Shown here one piece after another: positions 37,001 to 48,710 of a DNA stretch of 64,000 nucleotides; positions within the stretch are counted from its first letter, which is position 1, and each line of letters begins with the position of its first letter. Under the pieces are notes generated by a model, which saw only the letters and a program-made list of their open reading frames with translations, ran no database searches and was not told the origin of the DNA. Made by a program: the position numbers and the translations under genes. Source of the DNA: Sphingopyxis sp. MWB1 (GTDB lineage Bacteria; Pseudomonadota; Alphaproteobacteria; Sphingomonadales; Sphingomonadaceae). The stretch is from assembly GCF_000763945.1 (NCBI RefSeq), contig NZ_JQFJ01000002.1, positions 2,159,501 through 2,223,500 on the forward strand, given 5' to 3'.

Positions 37001-37342
37001 TCACGCTATGGCTGATGCTTCCCTTGGAGGGAGCGATTTATAGTGGGTGAGGTCGAAGCGGATGTGGATGTGGAGGGAGGCGCCGGGGGCGGTGTGGGGC
37101 TGGAGCGCGGCGGCGAGGTTGGTGGCCAGCGTGTCGGCGAAGGCGTCGTCGCGGTGAGGCTTGGGCAGCGTCGACAGGCTGAGCAGCATATGGCTGTGAT
37201 GATAGTCGGCGATGCTGTGGGCGCGGCCCTTGCAGGCGCCTGCGCCCGGGTCGAGGGCGAGGATCGTGCGCTCGACCGCCTGAAGGGCGGCGACGGCGTC
37301 GATCCTCTGATCCCCGGTGATGTACAGATCGGCTTGCGGCAT
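37001..37342 (-). CDS. Small tautomerase-superfamily-like protein
   Basis: 113 residues beginning MPQADLYITGD, with Pro as second residue. The layout (Pro-1, a central HSIADYHHSHMLLSL, and a late LHIHIRFDLTHYKS) recalls 5-carboxymethyl-2-hydroxymuconate isomerase and other MIF/4-OT-superfamily enzymes that use an N-terminal proline. The similarity is by pattern only and the substrate is unknown. It lies downstream of thiC on the same strand, separated by an inverted repeat, and upstream of the AT-rich islet. Confidence 0.5.
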   Translation of the reverse strand: MPQADLYITGDQRIDAVAALQAVERTILALDPGAGACKGRAHSIADYHHSHMLLSLSTLPKPHRDDAFADTLATNLAAALQPHTAPGASLHIHIRFDLTHYKSLPPREASAIA

Positions 37343-37343
37343 G

Positions 37344-37384
37344 GGGCTTGAACTTAGGCCAGCAGAGCCACGCTGTTCAAGCCC
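37344..37384. repeat. Inverted repeat between thiC and the tautomerase-like gene
   Basis: GGGCTTGAAC (37344-37353) and GTTCAAGCCC (37375-37384), perfect 10-bp arms with a 21-nt loop, no T-run. It could be an operator or weak terminator in the thiC transcript. Confidence 0.4.
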
Positions 37385-37396
37385 GCCGTGCGCCGG

Positions 37397-39456
<2,060 letters not shown>

Positions 39457-39738
39457 TGGACGGGTGTAGTCCTTTGCGGGCGCGCTGTCCATCGCTGTGC
39501 GTCGCCTGTTGCACGGCGCGCGACCAGCGGAGGGGGCGGGAGGAGGCGCCATTAATATCGCATGAAATTGTCATGATATTGCAATGACTTGGTCATTGCT
39601 CTGACGCGCCTCCTCGTCAAAGAGCGCGCAGGCGAACCGCGTTCAAGGCCCCGTAGAAGGGCCGTGTCACAGGCGCGCCGGTCGCGCGGAACGGTCCGCC
39701 GACATTCAACAGGGTCAACAGGAAGGTCTCCCCTCGTC
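39457..39738. other. Divergent promoter region between thiC riboswitch and TonB receptor 3
   Basis: This 282-nt gap must carry promoters for thiC (minus) and for the receptor (plus). An AT-rich patch around 39553-39600 (TTAATATCGCATGAAATTGT and following) is the likeliest place. The in-frame extension of the receptor through 39589-39738 is Arg-rich and looks untranslated. No RNA gene or operator could be recognised. Confidence 0.4.
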
Positions 39739-42081
39739 ATGAAGAATATGCCGCGCAACCTGCCGCGCTTTTCGCTTGCCATGCTGCTTGCCGCTACATC
39801 GACTCCCGCGCTGGCCTTTGCCGAGGCGAATGGTGCGGACGCGGCCGACGCCGCCGCGCCGATGGCCGAGGGCAGCGCGAGCGGCGGCGATATCGTCGTT
39901 ACCGCGCAAAAGATCGAGCAGCGGGCGATCGACGTGCCGATCACCATTTCGGCAAACAGCGGCGAGGCGATGCGCGCGCTGGGGGTCAGCGATCTGGATG
40001 AACTGTCCAACTATGTTCCGGGGCTCAACATTCAGGAGCAGAGCGCGAACAATCCCGGCGTCGTCATCCGCGGCATCACGTCGGACAGCGGTTCGGCGCA
40101 GCAGGCGCCGCGCGTCACGCTTTATTATAATGGCACCGATATTTCGCGCTCGCGCGGTTCCTATCAGGCGATCTACGACGTCGACCGGATCGAGGTGATC
40201 AAGGGGCCGCAGGCGACGCTGTTCGGCACCGCATCGGCGGTCGGCGCGATCAGCATCATTTCGGCGCGGCCCAAGCCCGGCTTTTCGGGCGAGGTCAATG
40301 CGAGCTATGGCAATTTTGATGCGACCGTGCTTGGCGGGCACCTTAATCTGGGGTCGGAGAAGGTCGCGGGGCGCGTCGCCTTTGAATGGAAAAAGCGCGA
40401 TGGCTATGTCCGCAATCTCGCGCCCGATCAGGATGATCTTTATGCGCAGGATCAGCTGGGCGCGCGCGGCTCGCTGCGCCTGACGCCGAGCGAGCGTTTC
40501 ACCGCCGACCTGATCCTGACCTATGACCGCCAGCGCAACAGCGGCACGCCCTTTATTTCGGGCACATATCCGACCGCGTCGGGCCCCGCCAATCCCTTTG
40601 GCGATGCGGCGCTGGGCGGTTCGCCCTTGTCAAAGGAGGCGCTGGGGCAGGCGAAGCTGGGGCTGACGCGCGATGTCTATGACGCCAATCTGACGCTGGG
40701 CTGGGACGTCGCCGACGATTGGACGATCAGCATGATCAACGCCTATCGCGAATTTGACTCGCTGGAGATTTTCGACGCCGACGGCAGCGCTGCCTGGTAT
40801 CTGGAATTTGCCGAAGATGCCAAGGGGCATCAGTTCAACCATGAAACGCGCTTTTCCTATGACAGCGCGGGGTTTCGCGGCTCGTTCGGCTGGAACGCCT
40901 TTATCGAAAGCGGGTCGCAGGCGGTGCCCTTTTCGAGCGAAGAGGGGATTTTCCTGCAATGTGCCGCGCGGCTGATCCCGAACCTGCCCTGCATTGCGCC
41001 CGACGGCAGCGTCGCGGCGGCGGCGGCGACGGGCATTTTGACGGGCGGCGCGGCGACGGTGATCCCCTATCAATCGAACTTCGCCAATATCGGCAAGAAC
41101 CAGAGCTATTCGGTGTTCGCCGACGGGACGTGGATCGCCAGCGACGCGCTGGAAGTGACCGCGGGCATTCGCGCGCTGATCGAAAAGCGCCGCTCGGGCT
41201 ATCATGCCGAGGTGCCGGGATCGGTGCTGACCGGCGGCCCGTCGCTGATCCCCGGACAGGTCGATACGGGCGGCGAGACTTTCTGGTCGGAAGACAGCTT
41301 CCAGGCCTTTCTGCCGCGTTTCAACATCCTCTATCGCATGGGTGACGGGGTGAATGCCTTTGCCACCGTGTCGAAAGGGCGGCGTTCGCCGACGGTCAGC
41401 CTGAGCGCGCGCCGCACGGCGAGCGGTCCGGTGGCCAATATCAACCCGGTCGCATCGGAAAATGTCTGGAACTATGAGGTCGGGCTGAAGCTCGCGCGCG
41501 GCGGTTTTGCGGGATCGCTGGGCGTCTATTACCAGAAATATGATAATTTCCAGGTCTCGGTGCGCCAGCCCGACGGGACGACGATCACCCAGAGCGCAGG
41601 CACGGCGAGCAATCTGGGGGTCGAAGCCGAGGCGAGCGTCGCGGTCAGCCCGTGGCTGAAGCTGTTCGGCAATGTCGGCTATATCGACGGCGGCATCGAC
41701 GACAAGGAGGTCAATGGCGTGTTCGCGGGTCAGCGTTTCCGCCTGCAACCCGAATGGCAGGCCGCGGCAGGCTTCACCATCGACGCGCCGCTGGGCGGCG
41801 GCATGCGCTTTTTCGCGACGCCCAGCATCACCTATCGCAGCCGCATCTTCTTTGAAGTGCCGAACAAGGCCGAGATCAGCCAGGATGCGGTTACGCTCGT
41901 CAATGCGCGCGCCGGGTTTAGCTTTGCCGACGAGCGGTTCGAAATTGCGGGTTTTGTCCGCAATGCGACCGATGAGGATTATCTGCTCGACGCGGGCAAT
42001 ACCGGCGGCGCCTTTGGCATTCCGACCTTCATCCCCGCCGAACCGCGGCTTTACGGCGTACAGCTGGTCGCGCGCTTCTGA
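39739..42081 (+). CDS. TonB-dependent receptor (third)
   Basis: 780 residues from the ATG at 39739 (MKNMPRNLPRFSLAMLLA; the frame is open back to 39589). The signal peptide ends near TPALA/FAEA. The TonB-box region is GGDIVVTAQKIEQRAIDVPI, then the plug (LSNYVPGLNIQEQSANNPG, RIEVIKGPQATLFGTASAVGAI) and a barrel ending LYGVQLVARF with a terminal Phe. The 'IVVTAQK' type is the smaller receptor class, distinct from the paralogue pair at 4-12 kb. Divergent from thiC across a shared promoter region, so thiamine or a precursor is a possible ligand; nothing in the sequence confirms this. Confidence 0.94.
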   Translation: MKNMPRNLPRFSLAMLLAATSTPALAFAEANGADAADAAAPMAEGSASGGDIVVTAQKIEQRAIDVPITISANSGEAMRALGVSDLDELSNYVPGLNIQEQSANNPGVVIRGITSDSGSAQQAPRVTLYYNGTDISRSRGSYQAIYDVDRIEVIKGPQATLFGTASAVGAISIISARPKPGFSGEVNASYGNFDATVLGGHLNLGSEKVAGRVAFEWKKRDGYVRNLAPDQDDLYAQDQLGARGSLRLTPSERFTADLILTYDRQRNSGTPFISGTYPTASGPANPFGDAALGGSPLSKEALGQAKLGLTRDVYDANLTLGWDVADDWTISMINAYREFDSLEIFDADGSAAWYLEFAEDAKGHQFNHETRFSYDSAGFRGSFGWNAFIESGSQAVPFSSEEGIFLQCAARLIPNLPCIAPDGSVAAAAATGILTGGAATVIPYQSNFANIGKNQSYSVFADGTWIASDALEVTAGIRALIEKRRSGYHAEVPGSVLTGGPSLIPGQVDTGGETFWSEDSFQAFLPRFNILYRMGDGVNAFATVSKGRRSPTVSLSARRTASGPVANINPVASENVWNYEVGLKLARGGFAGSLGVYYQKYDNFQVSVRQPDGTTITQSAGTASNLGVEAEASVAVSPWLKLFGNVGYIDGGIDDKEVNGVFAGQRFRLQPEWQAAAGFTIDAPLGGGMRFFATPSITYRSRIFFEVPNKAEISQDAVTLVNARAGFSFADERFEIAGFVRNATDEDYLLDAGNTGGAFGIPTFIPAEPRLYGVQLVARF

Positions 42082-42108
42082 ACGAAGGCGCTGATCCAGG
42101 GGCAGGCC

Positions 42109-42134
42109 TGTGTCCCCGCGAAAGCGGGGACACA
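42109..42134. repeat. Hairpin repeat with GAAA loop
   Basis: TGTGTCCCCGC-GAAA-GCGGGGACACA, perfect 11-bp arms, lies between the convergent genes ending at 42081 (+) and 42139 (-). There is no T-run, but the hairpin may serve as a transcript-end structure; 'CCCCGCGAA.GCGGGG' units are common intergenic repeats in sphingomonads. Confidence 0.6.
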
Positions 42135-42138
42135 TCGG

Positions 42139-42615
42139 TCAGAGGCCGAGCGCCTCCAGATCGGCATGGTCGTCCGGGCGGCGGCCGCCCTTTTTGTCGC
42201 GCGGCCAATGGAGCCGCCGTTCGCTTTCGGCAATGGCCAGATCATTGATGCTGGCGATGCGCCTTTCCATCAGGCCATGTTCGTCGAACTGCCAATTTTC
42301 ATTGCCATAACTGCGCCACCATTGGCCTGTCGCGTCATGCCATTCATAGGCGAAGCGCACCGCGATGCGATGCCCGGCGAAGGTCCACAGGCCCTTGATC
42401 AGCCGATAGTCCTGCTCGCGCGCCCATTTGTCGGTAAGGAAACGGATGATGGCCTTGCGCCCCGTCAGGAACAGGTCGCGGTTTCGCCAGCGGCTGTCGG
42501 GCGTATAGGCAAGCGCGACCCGTTCGGGATCGCGGCTGTTCCACGCATCTTCGGCAAGCCGCACTTTCTGCGCGGCAGTTTCGGCGGTGAAGGGCGGCAG
42601 CGGTGGGCGGGCCAT
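42139..42615 (-). CDS. DUF1348 (SnoaL/NTF2-like) protein
   Basis: 158 residues from the ATG at 42615 (AGGGG eight bases upstream). [39 protein letters not shown] and [19 protein letters not shown] are the DUF1348 signatures: an NTF2-like cone fold with a hydrophobic pocket. No enzyme activity is established. Last gene of a three-gene minus-strand operon with a GST and a flavin-binding protein. Confidence 0.9.
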   Translation of the reverse strand: MARPPLPPFTAETAAQKVRLAEDAWNSRDPERVALAYTPDSRWRNRDLFLTGRKAIIRFLTDKWAREQDYRLIKGLWTFAGHRIAVRFAYEWHDATGQWWRSYGNENWQFDEHGLMERRIASINDLAIAESERRLHWPRDKKGGRRPDDHADLEALGL

Positions 42616-42629
42616 GTCGTTGCCCCTGG

Positions 42630-43241
42630 TCATGCCGCGTCCCACCCCGGCATGGCGCGGAAGCCCGGAAGGGCGGCGATGCGGCGCGTCCAGGCGGCGA
42701 CATGCGGCCAGCGGGCGGGGTCGAGCCCCGCGTCGCCGATCAGCGCGAGATAGGGGCTGGCGGCCATGTCGGCGATGGTGAGCCGGTCGCCGACCAGCCA
42801 GTGCCGTTGGGCCAGATGCGCGTCGATCACCGGCAGGAATTTTTCGGTGATCGCGAGCGCTTGCGCCTGGTCGATGGGGGCATCGAACAGCCGCTCGAGG
42901 CGGAGCGCAGCGGGGCCGTTCTGAATTTCATTGGCGGCGTGCGAGAGCCAGACGTTGATTTCGCCACGCTCCTGCGGATCGCGCCCGTCCCAATCGCCGG
43001 GACGGTGACGCGCGGCGAGATAGGCGAGTATCGCCTGGCTGTCGCGCAGGGTGAAATCATCCTCGCGATAAAGCGGTATCTGGCCCATCGGGTTGAGCGC
43101 GCGATAATCGGACGAGGCGCGGATAGCGGCATCGGTCGGCACCTCTTCCCAAGCCGTTTTTTCCTCAAACCCCAGAAAGGTGAGGGCGAGGCGGACCTTG
43201 TGTGCGTTGCCCGACAAGGGCGTCCCGTAAAGGCGGATCAT
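42630..43241 (-). CDS. Glutathione S-transferase family protein
   Basis: 203 residues from the ATG at 43241 (AGGAG seven bases upstream). The thioredoxin-fold N-domain has [18 protein letters not shown] and the cis-Pro segment [22 protein letters not shown], which binds glutathione. The helical C-domain includes [20 protein letters not shown]. The active-site Ser is probably in PLSGN. Its start overlaps the stop of the upstream flavoprotein gene by 4 nt, so the genes are coupled. Confidence 0.93.
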   Translation of the reverse strand: MIRLYGTPLSGNAHKVRLALTFLGFEEKTAWEEVPTDAAIRASSDYRALNPMGQIPLYREDDFTLRDSQAILAYLAARHRPGDWDGRDPQERGEINVWLSHAANEIQNGPAALRLERLFDAPIDQAQALAITEKFLPVIDAHLAQRHWLVGDRLTIADMAASPYLALIGDAGLDPARWPHVAAWTRRIAALPGFRAMPGWDAA

Positions 43242-43870
43242 GTTTCTTCTCCTGTGCTTGAGGGCGTCTCGATGCCGAGGCGGGCGCGAAGCTGGTTGAG
43301 TTCGGCGGCGAGCGGGCGGATCGCCTCCATCATCTCGGCCTCGGTAAAGCGCGGGGTGATGTGCTGGGAGCAGTTCCATTCCCAGCCGATCACCTCGATG
43401 AAAAAGCCGCGTTCGGGCGTCGCGCGATAATCGGGCGGCATCAGAGCGGTGACGGCGGCGGGATCGTCAGCCGCCTCGACAATGCTCGCATGGCCGAGCA
43501 GCTTGAGCCGGCGCCGATTGGCATAATCCATCAGAAAGAGCGCGACGCGCGGATTTTCGGCGAGGTTTGCGGTGCTGATATATTGCCGGTTCCCCGAAAA
43601 ATCGGCGAAGCCGATGCGGTTGGCATCGAGGTGACGGAGAAATCCGGGCGGGCCGCCGCGATGTTGCATATAGGGCCAGCCATGCGGGGTGACGCTGGCG
43701 ATATAAAAGCTGTCGCGCGCCGCGATGAAGGAAATTTCCTTGCCGGTCAGCGCATCGGGCGTCCCGTCGGCATCGGCCTCCATCCGCGCATAGGAGGCGC
43801 GCGAACCATGCGTTTCCTGCCGCGCGCGGGCGGCGTCGGTGAAGATGGTACGAAGATAGTTGCGCGCCAC
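43238..43870 (-). CDS. Pyridoxamine 5'-phosphate oxidase-family flavin-binding protein
   Basis: 210 residues from a GTG start with a strong GGGAGG five bases upstream. The split-barrel FMN-binding fold is recognisable from FIAARDSFYIASVTPHGWPY, QHRGGPPGFLRHL and NPRVALFLMDYANRRRLKLLG. Members act on stress-related or small organic substrates; this one is probably not the vitamin B6 enzyme. First gene of the operon with the GST and DUF1348 genes, divergent from a LysR gene that probably controls it. Confidence 0.88.
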   Translation of the reverse strand: MARNYLRTIFTDAARARQETHGSRASYARMEADADGTPDALTGKEISFIAARDSFYIASVTPHGWPYMQHRGGPPGFLRHLDANRIGFADFSGNRQYISTANLAENPRVALFLMDYANRRRLKLLGHASIVEAADDPAAVTALMPPDYRATPERGFFIEVIGWEWNCSQHITPRFTEAEMMEAIRPLAAELNQLRARLGIETPSSTGEET

Positions 43871-43944
43871 AAGCGCCTCCCGATGAAAATGCTTCGGTCG
43901 GGCGGGATCTACGCCATTGTTCCTGCCGGGATAATATGCGAAAA

Positions 43945-43974
43945 ATTGGCCAATCTATTCCGATAAGTGGAATA
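43945..43974. promoter_or_regulatory. Candidate LysR operator palindromes
   Basis: ATTGGCCAAT (43945-43954) is a perfect palindrome and TATTCC-GATAAGT-GGAATA (43956-43974) is an inverted repeat of the spaced type bound by LysR proteins. Both lie immediately before the LysR start and within the divergent gap shared with the flavoprotein operon. Confidence 0.5.
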
Positions 43975-43977
43975 ATA

Positions 43978-44868
43978 ATGGATCGGCTGCGGGCGCTGGA
44001 AATTTTTGTCGCGGTGGCGGGCGAGGGGGGCTTTGCCGCGGCGGCGCGCAAGCTGGGCAGCTCGCCGCCCGCGGTGACGCGCGCGATTGCGGCGCTGGAG
44101 GCGCGGCTAGGGACGCGATTATTCCATCGCTCGACGCGCGCGGTCGCGCTGACCGATGCGGGCGCCGCCTTTCTGGTCGAGGCCCGGCGCATATTGGCCG
44201 ATCTGGCTGATGCCGAGCGCGCGGCGCGCGGCGGCGAGGCCACCCCGCGCGGGCAGCTTCACCTGACCGCGCCGGTGATGTTCGGCCGGCTGCATGTGCT
44301 GCCCGTGGTGCAGGCGATGCTGGCGCGCCATGCCGAGCTGACGGTGCGGATGATGCTGATCGATCGCAATGTCCGCATTGTCGAGGAAGGGATCGACGTG
44401 GCGGTGCGGATCGGCGCCCTGTCCGATTCGAGCCTGAAAGCGGTGCGGATCGGGTCGGTGCGGCAGATGCTCGCCGCCAGCCCCGCCTATCTCGCGCGCC
44501 ATGGCGCCCCCGAATGCATCGCCGATCTGGACCGGCACCAGCTGATCGGGTCGATGGGGCCGCGGGTGACGCGCGAATGGCAATTTGCGCGCGGTCGCCA
44601 CCGGATCGAGGGGCAGGCGCGGCTGACCCTCAACAGCGTCGAGGCCGCGCTCGCGGCGGCGGAGGCGGGATTGGGCATCGTCAATCTGCTGAGCTATCAG
44701 CTTGCCGATGCGGTGCAGGCGGGGCGGTTGATCGCGCTGATGCCCGACGAGCAGCCGCCCGCGCTGCCCGTCCATCTGTTGTTCGACAGCTCGCGCTCCG
44801 CGCTGCCTGCGGTGCGATTGTTTCTCGATGCGATGAAGGAAGAGGCGCGCCGTGCGCGGCTGGCGTAA
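43978..44868 (+). CDS. LysR-family transcriptional regulator
   Basis: 296 residues from the ATG at 43978. The N-terminal winged helix-turn-helix is clear: ALEIFVAVAGEGGFAAAARK, LGSSPPAVTRAIAALEARLG, LFHRSTRAVALTDAG. The C-terminal effector-binding domain follows (PVMFGRLHVLPVVQAMLARH, IVEEGIDVAVRIGAL). It probably regulates the divergent flavoprotein-GST-DUF1348 operon together with a small-molecule coinducer. Confidence 0.95.
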   Translation: MDRLRALEIFVAVAGEGGFAAAARKLGSSPPAVTRAIAALEARLGTRLFHRSTRAVALTDAGAAFLVEARRILADLADAERAARGGEATPRGQLHLTAPVMFGRLHVLPVVQAMLARHAELTVRMMLIDRNVRIVEEGIDVAVRIGALSDSSLKAVRIGSVRQMLAASPAYLARHGAPECIADLDRHQLIGSMGPRVTREWQFARGRHRIEGQARLTLNSVEAALAAAEAGLGIVNLLSYQLADAVQAGRLIALMPDEQPPALPVHLLFDSSRSALPAVRLFLDAMKEEARRARLA

Positions 44869-44961
44869 AGGCCGCTCGGTGCTTGCAGTCGGTGCGGTTT
44901 CGGGCCATCGCGCGCGCATGATGTGCCGAATGATCCTCCTCGTCCGCGCCCCGGTGCCGCA

Positions 44962-45213
44962 ATGAGCCGCGCGCCGCGCCTTGCGGGCTATGCGCTGATG
45001 CTCGCGGCGGGGGCGCTCGCGGTGGCGATGCGGCGCGGGATGGTGGAGAGCATCGGGCCCTTTCCCGTGGCGGCGGCCGCGCTGCTGCTGGGCATGATCG
45101 GGGTGATGCTGGTCTTCACCGACCTGATGGTGCGCGGTCTTTATGCCCAGGTGGAAAGCGCGAAGCTCGAAAGCGCGAAGCGCGCGCAGGAAGAGGATGG
45201 CGGGGAGGCCTAG
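44962..45213 (+). CDS. Small two-helix membrane protein
   Basis: 83 residues from the ATG at 44962 (a GTG at 44923 is an alternative). Two hydrophobic segments ([19 protein letters not shown] and [20 protein letters not shown]) are followed by a charged C-terminal tail ([20 protein letters not shown]). No family recognised. Precedes dxs on the same strand with a 71-nt gap. Confidence 0.6.
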   Translation: MSRAPRLAGYALMLAAGALAVAMRRGMVESIGPFPVAAAALLLGMIGVMLVFTDLMVRGLYAQVESAKLESAKRAQEEDGGEA

Positions 45214-45284
45214 TTGCCGCTCGCGCGGCGCGCCGGAAACCCTTTTCATTCGACACTATCGGCGCCACCCATTATGACGGCGTG

Positions 45285-47213
45285 ATGACTGATGTTCCGC
45301 ATACGCCGCTGCTCGACACGGTGGATGTCCCCGCCGACCTCCGCAAGCTGAAACCCGAACAGCTCTGCCAGCTCGCCGACGAGCTGCGCGCCGAGATGAT
45401 CTCGGCGGTTGGCACCACGGGCGGGCATCTGGGCAGCGGGCTGGGGGTCGTCGAGCTGACGGTCGCGATCCATTATGTGTTCAACACGCCCGACGACAAG
45501 CTGATCTGGGACGTGGGGCATCAATGCTATCCGCACAAGATCATCACCGGGCGGCGGGACCGTATCCGCACCCTGCGCCAGGGCGGCGGCCTGTCAGGCT
45601 TCACGAAGCGCGCCGAGAGCGAATATGACCCCTTTGGCGCAGCGCACAGCTCGACCTCGATCAGCGCGGCGCTGGGCTTTGCCGTCGCCAACAAGCTGAA
45701 TGATGCGCCGGGGCGCGCCATTGCGGTGATCGGCGACGGGTCGATGTCGGCGGGCATGGCCTATGAGGCGATGAACAATGCGAAGCAGGCGGGCAACCGG
45801 CTGGTCGTGATCCTGAACGACAATGACATGTCGATCGCACCGCCGGTCGGGGGGCTGAGCGCCTATCTCGCGCGGCTCGTTTCCTCGCGACCCTTTCTGG
45901 AATTTCGCGAGATTGCGCGGCGTTTTGCGCGCAAATTGCCGCAGCCGCTGCACAAGGCGGCGCGCAAGACCGACGAATATGCGCGCGGCATGGCGATGGG
46001 CGGCACCTTGTTCGAGGAGCTGGGCTTTTATTATGTCGGTCCCATCGACGGGCATAATCTCGAACATCTGATCCCGGTGCTGGAAAATGTGCGCGACAGC
46101 GACCATGGCCCGGTGCTGATCCATGCCGTCACCAAAAAGGGGCATGGCTATGCCCCCGCCGAAGCGGCGGCGGACAAATATCATGGCGTCCAGAAATTTG
46201 ACGTCATCACGGGTCAGCAGGCGAAGGCGCCGCCGGGCCCGCCCGCCTATCAGAATGTGTTCGGCGAAACGCTGGCGAAGCTGGCTGAAACCGACAAGCG
46301 GATCGTCGCGATCACCGCCGCTATGCCGTCGGGGACGGGCGTGGACAAATTTGCCAAGGCGCATCCCGACCGCACCTTTGACGTTGGCATCGCCGAACAG
46401 CATGCGGTGACCTTTGCCGCCGGACTCGCGGCGCAGGGAATGCGGCCCTTTGCCGCCATTTATTCGACATTTCTCCAGCGCGCCTATGATCAGGTGGTGC
46501 ATGATGTGGCGATCCAGAATCTGCCCGTGCGCTTTGCGATCGACCGCGCGGGGCTGGTTGGGGCCGATGGTTCGACCCATGCGGGATCGTTCGACATCAC
46601 CTATCTGGCGACGCTGCCCAATATGGTGGTGATGGCGGCGGCGGACGAGGCCGAGCTGGTCCATATGACCTATACGGCGGCCGAATATGATGATGGGCCG
46701 ATTGCGTTCCGCTATCCGCGCGGCAGCGGGACGGGCGTGCCGCTGCCCGAGGTGCCGCAAAAGCTGGAGATCGGCAAGGGCCGCATCGTGCGCGCGGGCA
46801 AGACGGTCGCGATCCTGTCGCTGGGCACAAGGTTGGCCGAGGCGCTGAAGGCCGCCGACACGCTGGAAGCGCGCGGGCTTTCGACCAGCGTCATCGACCT
46901 GCGCTTTGCCAAGCCGCTCGACGAGGAACTGATCCGCAAGACGCTCAGCGGACATGAAGTGTGCGTGACGATCGAGGAAGGCAGCATCGGCGGGCTGGGC
47001 GCGCATGTGCTGACGCTGGCGAGCGACGCCGGGCTGATCGACGCGGGGCTGAAGCTTCGCACGATGCGCCTGCCCGACCAGTTCCAGGATCAGGACAAGC
47101 CCGAGGCGCAATATGACGCCGCCGGGCTGAATGCGCCGCAGATCGTCGATTGTGTGCTGAAAGCGCTGCGCCATAATAGCGCCGGGGTCGCGGAGGCCGG
47201 GCAGCGGGCCTGA
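45285..47213 (+). CDS. dxs: 1-deoxy-D-xylulose-5-phosphate synthase (Dxs)
   Basis: 642 residues from the ATG at 45285. TPP enzyme that condenses pyruvate and glyceraldehyde 3-phosphate, the first step of the MEP isoprenoid pathway. Visible motifs are [37 protein letters not shown], the TPP/Mg site [35 protein letters not shown] (catalytic Glu), and [17 protein letters not shown]. Carotenoid and ubiquinone synthesis in sphingomonads depend on this pathway. Confidence 0.98.
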   Translation: MTDVPHTPLLDTVDVPADLRKLKPEQLCQLADELRAEMISAVGTTGGHLGSGLGVVELTVAIHYVFNTPDDKLIWDVGHQCYPHKIITGRRDRIRTLRQGGGLSGFTKRAESEYDPFGAAHSSTSISAALGFAVANKLNDAPGRAIAVIGDGSMSAGMAYEAMNNAKQAGNRLVVILNDNDMSIAPPVGGLSAYLARLVSSRPFLEFREIARRFARKLPQPLHKAARKTDEYARGMAMGGTLFEELGFYYVGPIDGHNLEHLIPVLENVRDSDHGPVLIHAVTKKGHGYAPAEAAADKYHGVQKFDVITGQQAKAPPGPPAYQNVFGETLAKLAETDKRIVAITAAMPSGTGVDKFAKAHPDRTFDVGIAEQHAVTFAAGLAAQGMRPFAAIYSTFLQRAYDQVVHDVAIQNLPVRFAIDRAGLVGADGSTHAGSFDITYLATLPNMVVMAAADEAELVHMTYTAAEYDDGPIAFRYPRGSGTGVPLPEVPQKLEIGKGRIVRAGKTVAILSLGTRLAEALKAADTLEARGLSTSVIDLRFAKPLDEELIRKTLSGHEVCVTIEEGSIGGLGAHVLTLASDAGLIDAGLKLRTMRLPDQFQDQDKPEAQYDAAGLNAPQIVDCVLKALRHNSAGVAEAGQRA

Positions 47214-47222
47214 TGAAAGCGC

Positions 47223-47900
47223 TTATTCGCTGGCGGCGGCGGTGAGGCTTTCGAGCGAGGCTTCGGCGGCGCTGGCGATACCGCGATAGCCTTTTTCCTT
47301 CGCCGATTCTTCGACGAGCCGGATGTTGCGCTCGATCATCGAGCGTTCGGGCGAATTGGGCGCGAGCTCGGCGGCCTTGGCGGTGTTTTTCTGTAGCGCG
47401 GTGCCGACATCCTGCTGAAACTCCGCCTTGGTTTCGGCGGAAAGCTGTGCGGGTTCGCTATTGTCGAGCGCATCGACCAGCGGGATGAGCGCGCCCGAGC
47501 CGTCGGCGGCGGCGGCGCTGCGGCCCGCGCTCCGCACCTCTGCCTCGGCGGCCTCGGCGGCTTTTTTCTGCAGCGAGGCGCTGATGACCGACGGAAAGCT
47601 GATCGCGCACAGCAGCGCGAGAAAGAAAAAGGGCAACTTGTCCTCGCGCCGGCTGTTGGCGACCACCGTGGTGCCGATGCCGGCGGCAGCAAAGCCCAGC
47701 CCGATTTTCTCCCACAAGAGCAGCCCCTGTCCCGAGGGCGTCTTGGCGACCCATGCCGCCGCGTCGGACAGAAAGCCGCCGATCACCCCGGCGACGCAGA
47801 TGAGGAAAAAACAATTGGACCAGAGCGGCCAGCCCGCGACCCATTTGACCCAGGCGATAAAGCCGTTGCCGCCTGCCTCGTTGTCCCGCGCATCCGTCAT
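47223..47900 (-). CDS. Membrane protein of unknown function
   Basis: 225 residues from the ATG at 47900 (MTDARDNEAGGNGFIAWVK). Three hydrophobic segments in the first half (PLWSNCFFLICVAGVIGGFL, LWEKIGLGFAAAGIGTTVV and LPFFFLALLCAISFPSVI), then a Ser/Ala/Glu-rich periplasmic or cytosolic tail with coiled-coil tendency (TALQKNTAKAAELAPNSPER). I recognise no family. It is convergent with dxs; the stop codons are about 10 nt apart. Confidence 0.6.
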   Translation of the reverse strand: MTDARDNEAGGNGFIAWVKWVAGWPLWSNCFFLICVAGVIGGFLSDAAAWVAKTPSGQGLLLWEKIGLGFAAAGIGTTVVANSRREDKLPFFFLALLCAISFPSVISASLQKKAAEAAEAEVRSAGRSAAAADGSGALIPLVDALDNSEPAQLSAETKAEFQQDVGTALQKNTAKAAELAPNSPERSMIERNIRLVEESAKEKGYRGIASAAEASLESLTAAASE

Positions 47901-48003
47901 CCCCCGCACCCCCCTGCTTCGTGACGGGCGGGAGGCTAACAAGCGGAGTGATTATTGCAACCGGTCGGCGTGGCGGATTTGGTGCGTGTTTATCCGGATG
48001 GGG

Positions 48004-48137
48004 TTCGCGCAAAGGCGCAAAGAGGACGGTGGGGCCACAGGCCCATTTCTCTTTCAAGGCGGCGCCAACCCGCTGCAGACACAATATAGCCGCTTCGCGG
48101 CCTCCGCTTCTTTTTGCGCCCTTGCGCCGTTGCGCGA
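48004..48137. repeat. Long inverted repeat flanking a non-coding segment
   Basis: TTCGCGCAAAGGCGCAAAGA (48004-48023) and TTTTTGCGCCCTTGCGCCGT...GCGCGAA (48111-48137) are imperfect inverted copies about 85 nt apart. The whole gap 47901-48230 (330 nt) has no convincing gene; it also holds an AGGGGGC-TGATT-GCCCCCT hairpin at 48189-48207. Confidence 0.5.
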
Positions 48138-48230
48138 AAAAATGGCGCCACCCCCAGCAGGACAGCGCCATTTGTTGTTTCGCGAGCAGGGGGCTGATTG
48201 CCCCCTAAGTGCCGGGTGTGAAAGGGCGGC

Positions 48231-48650
48231 TTATGCCCCCGGAATGGCGGCGCTGGCGTCGCGGCCGTCGCCCTGGGGGGCGGCGAGGATGTCGCGGACG
48301 ACGAGGCCTTTATCGACAACCTGCGTCTGGGGGCTGCCGACATCGCTGCGCACGCCGGGGTCGGCGCGGTCGCCATCGGCCTGACCGATGATCGCGCTTT
48401 CGGTCGCGCTGCGCGGGGCGGGGCCGCCGAAGAGCGCACGAAGCGTCTGCTCCGCGGTCGATTCGCCGCCGGGGATCGCCGATCCGGGCGCGGGCGGGGT
48501 CAGCGAATAATCGGGCGGCACGACGAGCGGTGCCTGACGCGACACGGCAAATTCATCGGGCCGGTCGCGGCTGAACAAATTGTTCGACCCGCATGCCGAC
48601 AGCGAGACGGCGGCGAGCGAGGCGGCGAGGATGATCTTGGTCCGGTTCAC
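48231..48650 (-). CDS. DUF3035 lipoprotein
   Basis: 139 residues. N-terminal lipobox SLSACGSNN (Cys about residue 20), then RDRPDEFAVSRQAPLVVPPD, the hallmark of DUF3035 proteins that follow lspA in alphaproteobacteria. Its conserved place behind the lipoprotein signal peptidase gene fits its own need for processing. The function is unknown. Confidence 0.87.
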   Translation of the reverse strand: MNRTKIILAASLAAVSLSACGSNNLFSRDRPDEFAVSRQAPLVVPPDYSLTPPAPGSAIPGGESTAEQTLRALFGGPAPRSATESAIIGQADGDRADPGVRSDVGSPQTQVVDKGLVVRDILAAPQGDGRDASAAIPGA

Positions 48651-48710
48651 GTGTTAAACTCTCCTATACGCCCCATGACTGCGCAATGAACATAGCGTGG
48701 GGTCGTAGGC

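Noticed and set aside
42603..43430. 275-codon plus-strand frame opposite the GST gene
   Set aside because: Antisense shadow; the minus strand encodes a GST with a good SD and a 4-nt coupled start.
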